The notes beneath the pieces were generated by a model. It did not search any database, was not told the origin of the DNA, and saw nothing but the letters and a program-made list of their open reading frames with translations. Positions 62,827-64,000 of a DNA stretch of 64,000 nucleotides are shown here, piece by piece. How positions within the stretch are numbered: position 1 is the first letter of the stretch; each line of letters begins with the position of its first letter. The position numbers and the translations under genes are program-made. This DNA is from Filosporella fistucella (lineage: Eukaryota; Ascomycota; Leotiomycetes; Helotiales), in assembly GCA_030077755.1 (NCBI GenBank), contig JAQJZZ010000010.1:4402001-4466000 (forward strand), read 5' to 3'.

Positions 62827-64000
62827 GATCAATACCTTTACTAGCGGTTGTCCAATGATGTACGATCAAAGCCCTTAACTAATTGGCAACGATCTGTTTA
62901 TGGTAGTCGAATTTCGGCTAATCCAGCGGTTCACTCTTCCATCATCATCACCACCACCATCGTCAGATTCGCCTGGGAAATTTGTTTCAACAGGCCAAGA
63001 ATCCTTCTCTACACAGCATGCAGCAGCTAGAGGCAGACGTGCCATACTCACGGTCAATCAGAAATACAATAAGAAGGAGTTCAAGCTGATAAGGCGACCC
63101 TTTCTGTTGTCAGCAAGAATAATCTCAACCTCTAGATGATCTCTTACTTTGTCACCATGCAACCTCCAAAATGCACATTATAATTGCATAAAAGCTCGCC
63201 TATCAGGTGTGCTCTAGTATCCTGTTGTCGAGATACCTTTCCCACGTAGCGAGCGTACGATTATGACTCAAGAGTTATCTCTTGTTCTACCTTCAGCTTA
63301 CGTACCTTATTAACGGACGCAGTCCCGACGTAAAATTATACTCAGCACACACCGGGGGGAAAGTCTCACAGTTTTTGCGTGCCCTGAGGACCATCTTGAA
63401 TGGGTACATCTTCCATAAATGTGCTTACACTCTACAATTCTGGACGTCTACGTCAATAATGCCATTCCATGCTCATTTGGCATTTCCGATGGCAGTCAAG
63501 GTATCGATGTTTATACGTATCCAAAAGAAAAGACGTACTTGCATCGTGTATATCAGGCTTGCTTTCTCCTGTTCTTCCAGCAATTTCGTTTCTACCTCTC
63601 GAATTCCCAATGGGAGGTGAGGAGGAGGAGAGCAGGGCGTTCTATGCCGCCTCATGACTTATTCGGTACAGGTCAAGTGATCACAGATCGCAGCACTAGA
63701 TATGTTAGTAGAAAATACTTTACATAAAAAAATATTCAAGCTTTTGAATTTCTGTCCAGGTAGGAGCAAAAGTCTCGTCGGAAATCTTCATGGTTGTCTG
63801 GGCCTCGCGAGCTCGCTATTCTACTGTTACTATATATCTTCCTGTGCTGAGCATTGTGACAGCACATGATACTTTCATGTAACCCATCTGAATGCAGTTT
63901 CTCCCACTTGGACAAAGAAAGTCACTATTCCTCTTCCTCCGAACATCGCGATAGCTTGCATTCAAGGAGGATTCCTAAAATTTCCAGAGATCTCTATGAA
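62827..64000. other. Downstream region of RSA4, no firm gene
   Basis: 1.17 kb. A minus-strand ORF from ATG 63655 (containing REVETKLLEEQEKASLIYTMQ) meets a GTACGT donor-like site, and a second open stretch of about 46 codons follows a TAG acceptor near 63450. This could be a small two-exon gene, but no family is recognised and codon use is not compelling. Otherwise nothing seen. Confidence 0.35.

Noticed and set aside
1..64000. Biosynthetic cluster, transposon or CRISPR array
   Set aside because: No synthase, transposase, reverse transcriptase, terminal repeat or regularly spaced repeat array was seen on either strand.

Overview
The window is nuclear DNA of a filamentous ascomycete (Pezizomycotina; Leotiomycetes is my best guess, not proven). 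Evidence: genes are split by short GT-AG introns, mostly 45-65 bases, with CTRAC/CTAAT-like branch sites. The gene set includes fungal-restricted families (RAX2, LCL3, an FlbC-like regulator), and intergenic DNA is rich in TACCT/AGGTA microsatellite. Most gene models below were joined by hand across introns; frame and exon-length sums were checked for each multi-exon model unless stated. All function names rest on recognising protein families by eye.

Layout. 1-1628: 3' part of a RING-finger gene (+). 2303-5263: UTP12 (-), divergent from ARC35/ARPC2 (5656-6868, +). 7140-7316: a 58-codon charged ORF (-). 7945-11772: SF3B1/HSH155 (+). 12643-13082: small membrane protein (-). 13083-17570: gene-free. 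17571-18830: FlbC-like C2H2 regulator (-), followed on its 5' side by about 12.6 kb with no convincing gene (18831-31455) but many simple repeats. 31456-35191: RAX2 (-). 37241-38081: LCL3 (-). 38573-39894: OGG1 (-), divergent from the U2AF large subunit (40136-42095, +). 43814-44530: RPS13 (+). 44916-45534: SDC1/Dpy-30 (-), divergent from FAN1 (45817-48436, +). 48654-54021: a small accessory-looking block with an Hsp70-like ATPase (-), a potentially N-myristoylated unknown protein (+) and a small helical unknown protein (-). 55004-58027: MSH4 (-). 58824-60767: HSP60 (-), divergent from RSA4/NLE1 (61155-62826, +). 62827-64000: no firm gene.

Functional themes. Most genes are core housekeeping: ribosome biogenesis and translation (UTP12, RSA4, RPS13), branch-site recognition in splicing (SF3B1 and U2AF65, which interact through ULM/UHM motifs seen here in both proteins), DNA repair and meiosis (OGG1, FAN1, MSH4), polarity and actin (RAX2, ARC35), chromatin (SDC1) and mitochondrial folding (HSP60). 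No mobile element, tRNA, rRNA or CRISPR array was recognised.

The most unusual signals concern splicing. Three introns need a GC donor (one in ARC35, two in MSH4; two share the donor hexamer GCATGT). One intron in the Hsp70-like gene can only be removed in frame at a normal length from a GA donor behind an 11-base micro-exon. The conserved Gly-Gly-Met tail of HSP60 lies in a tiny separate last exon.
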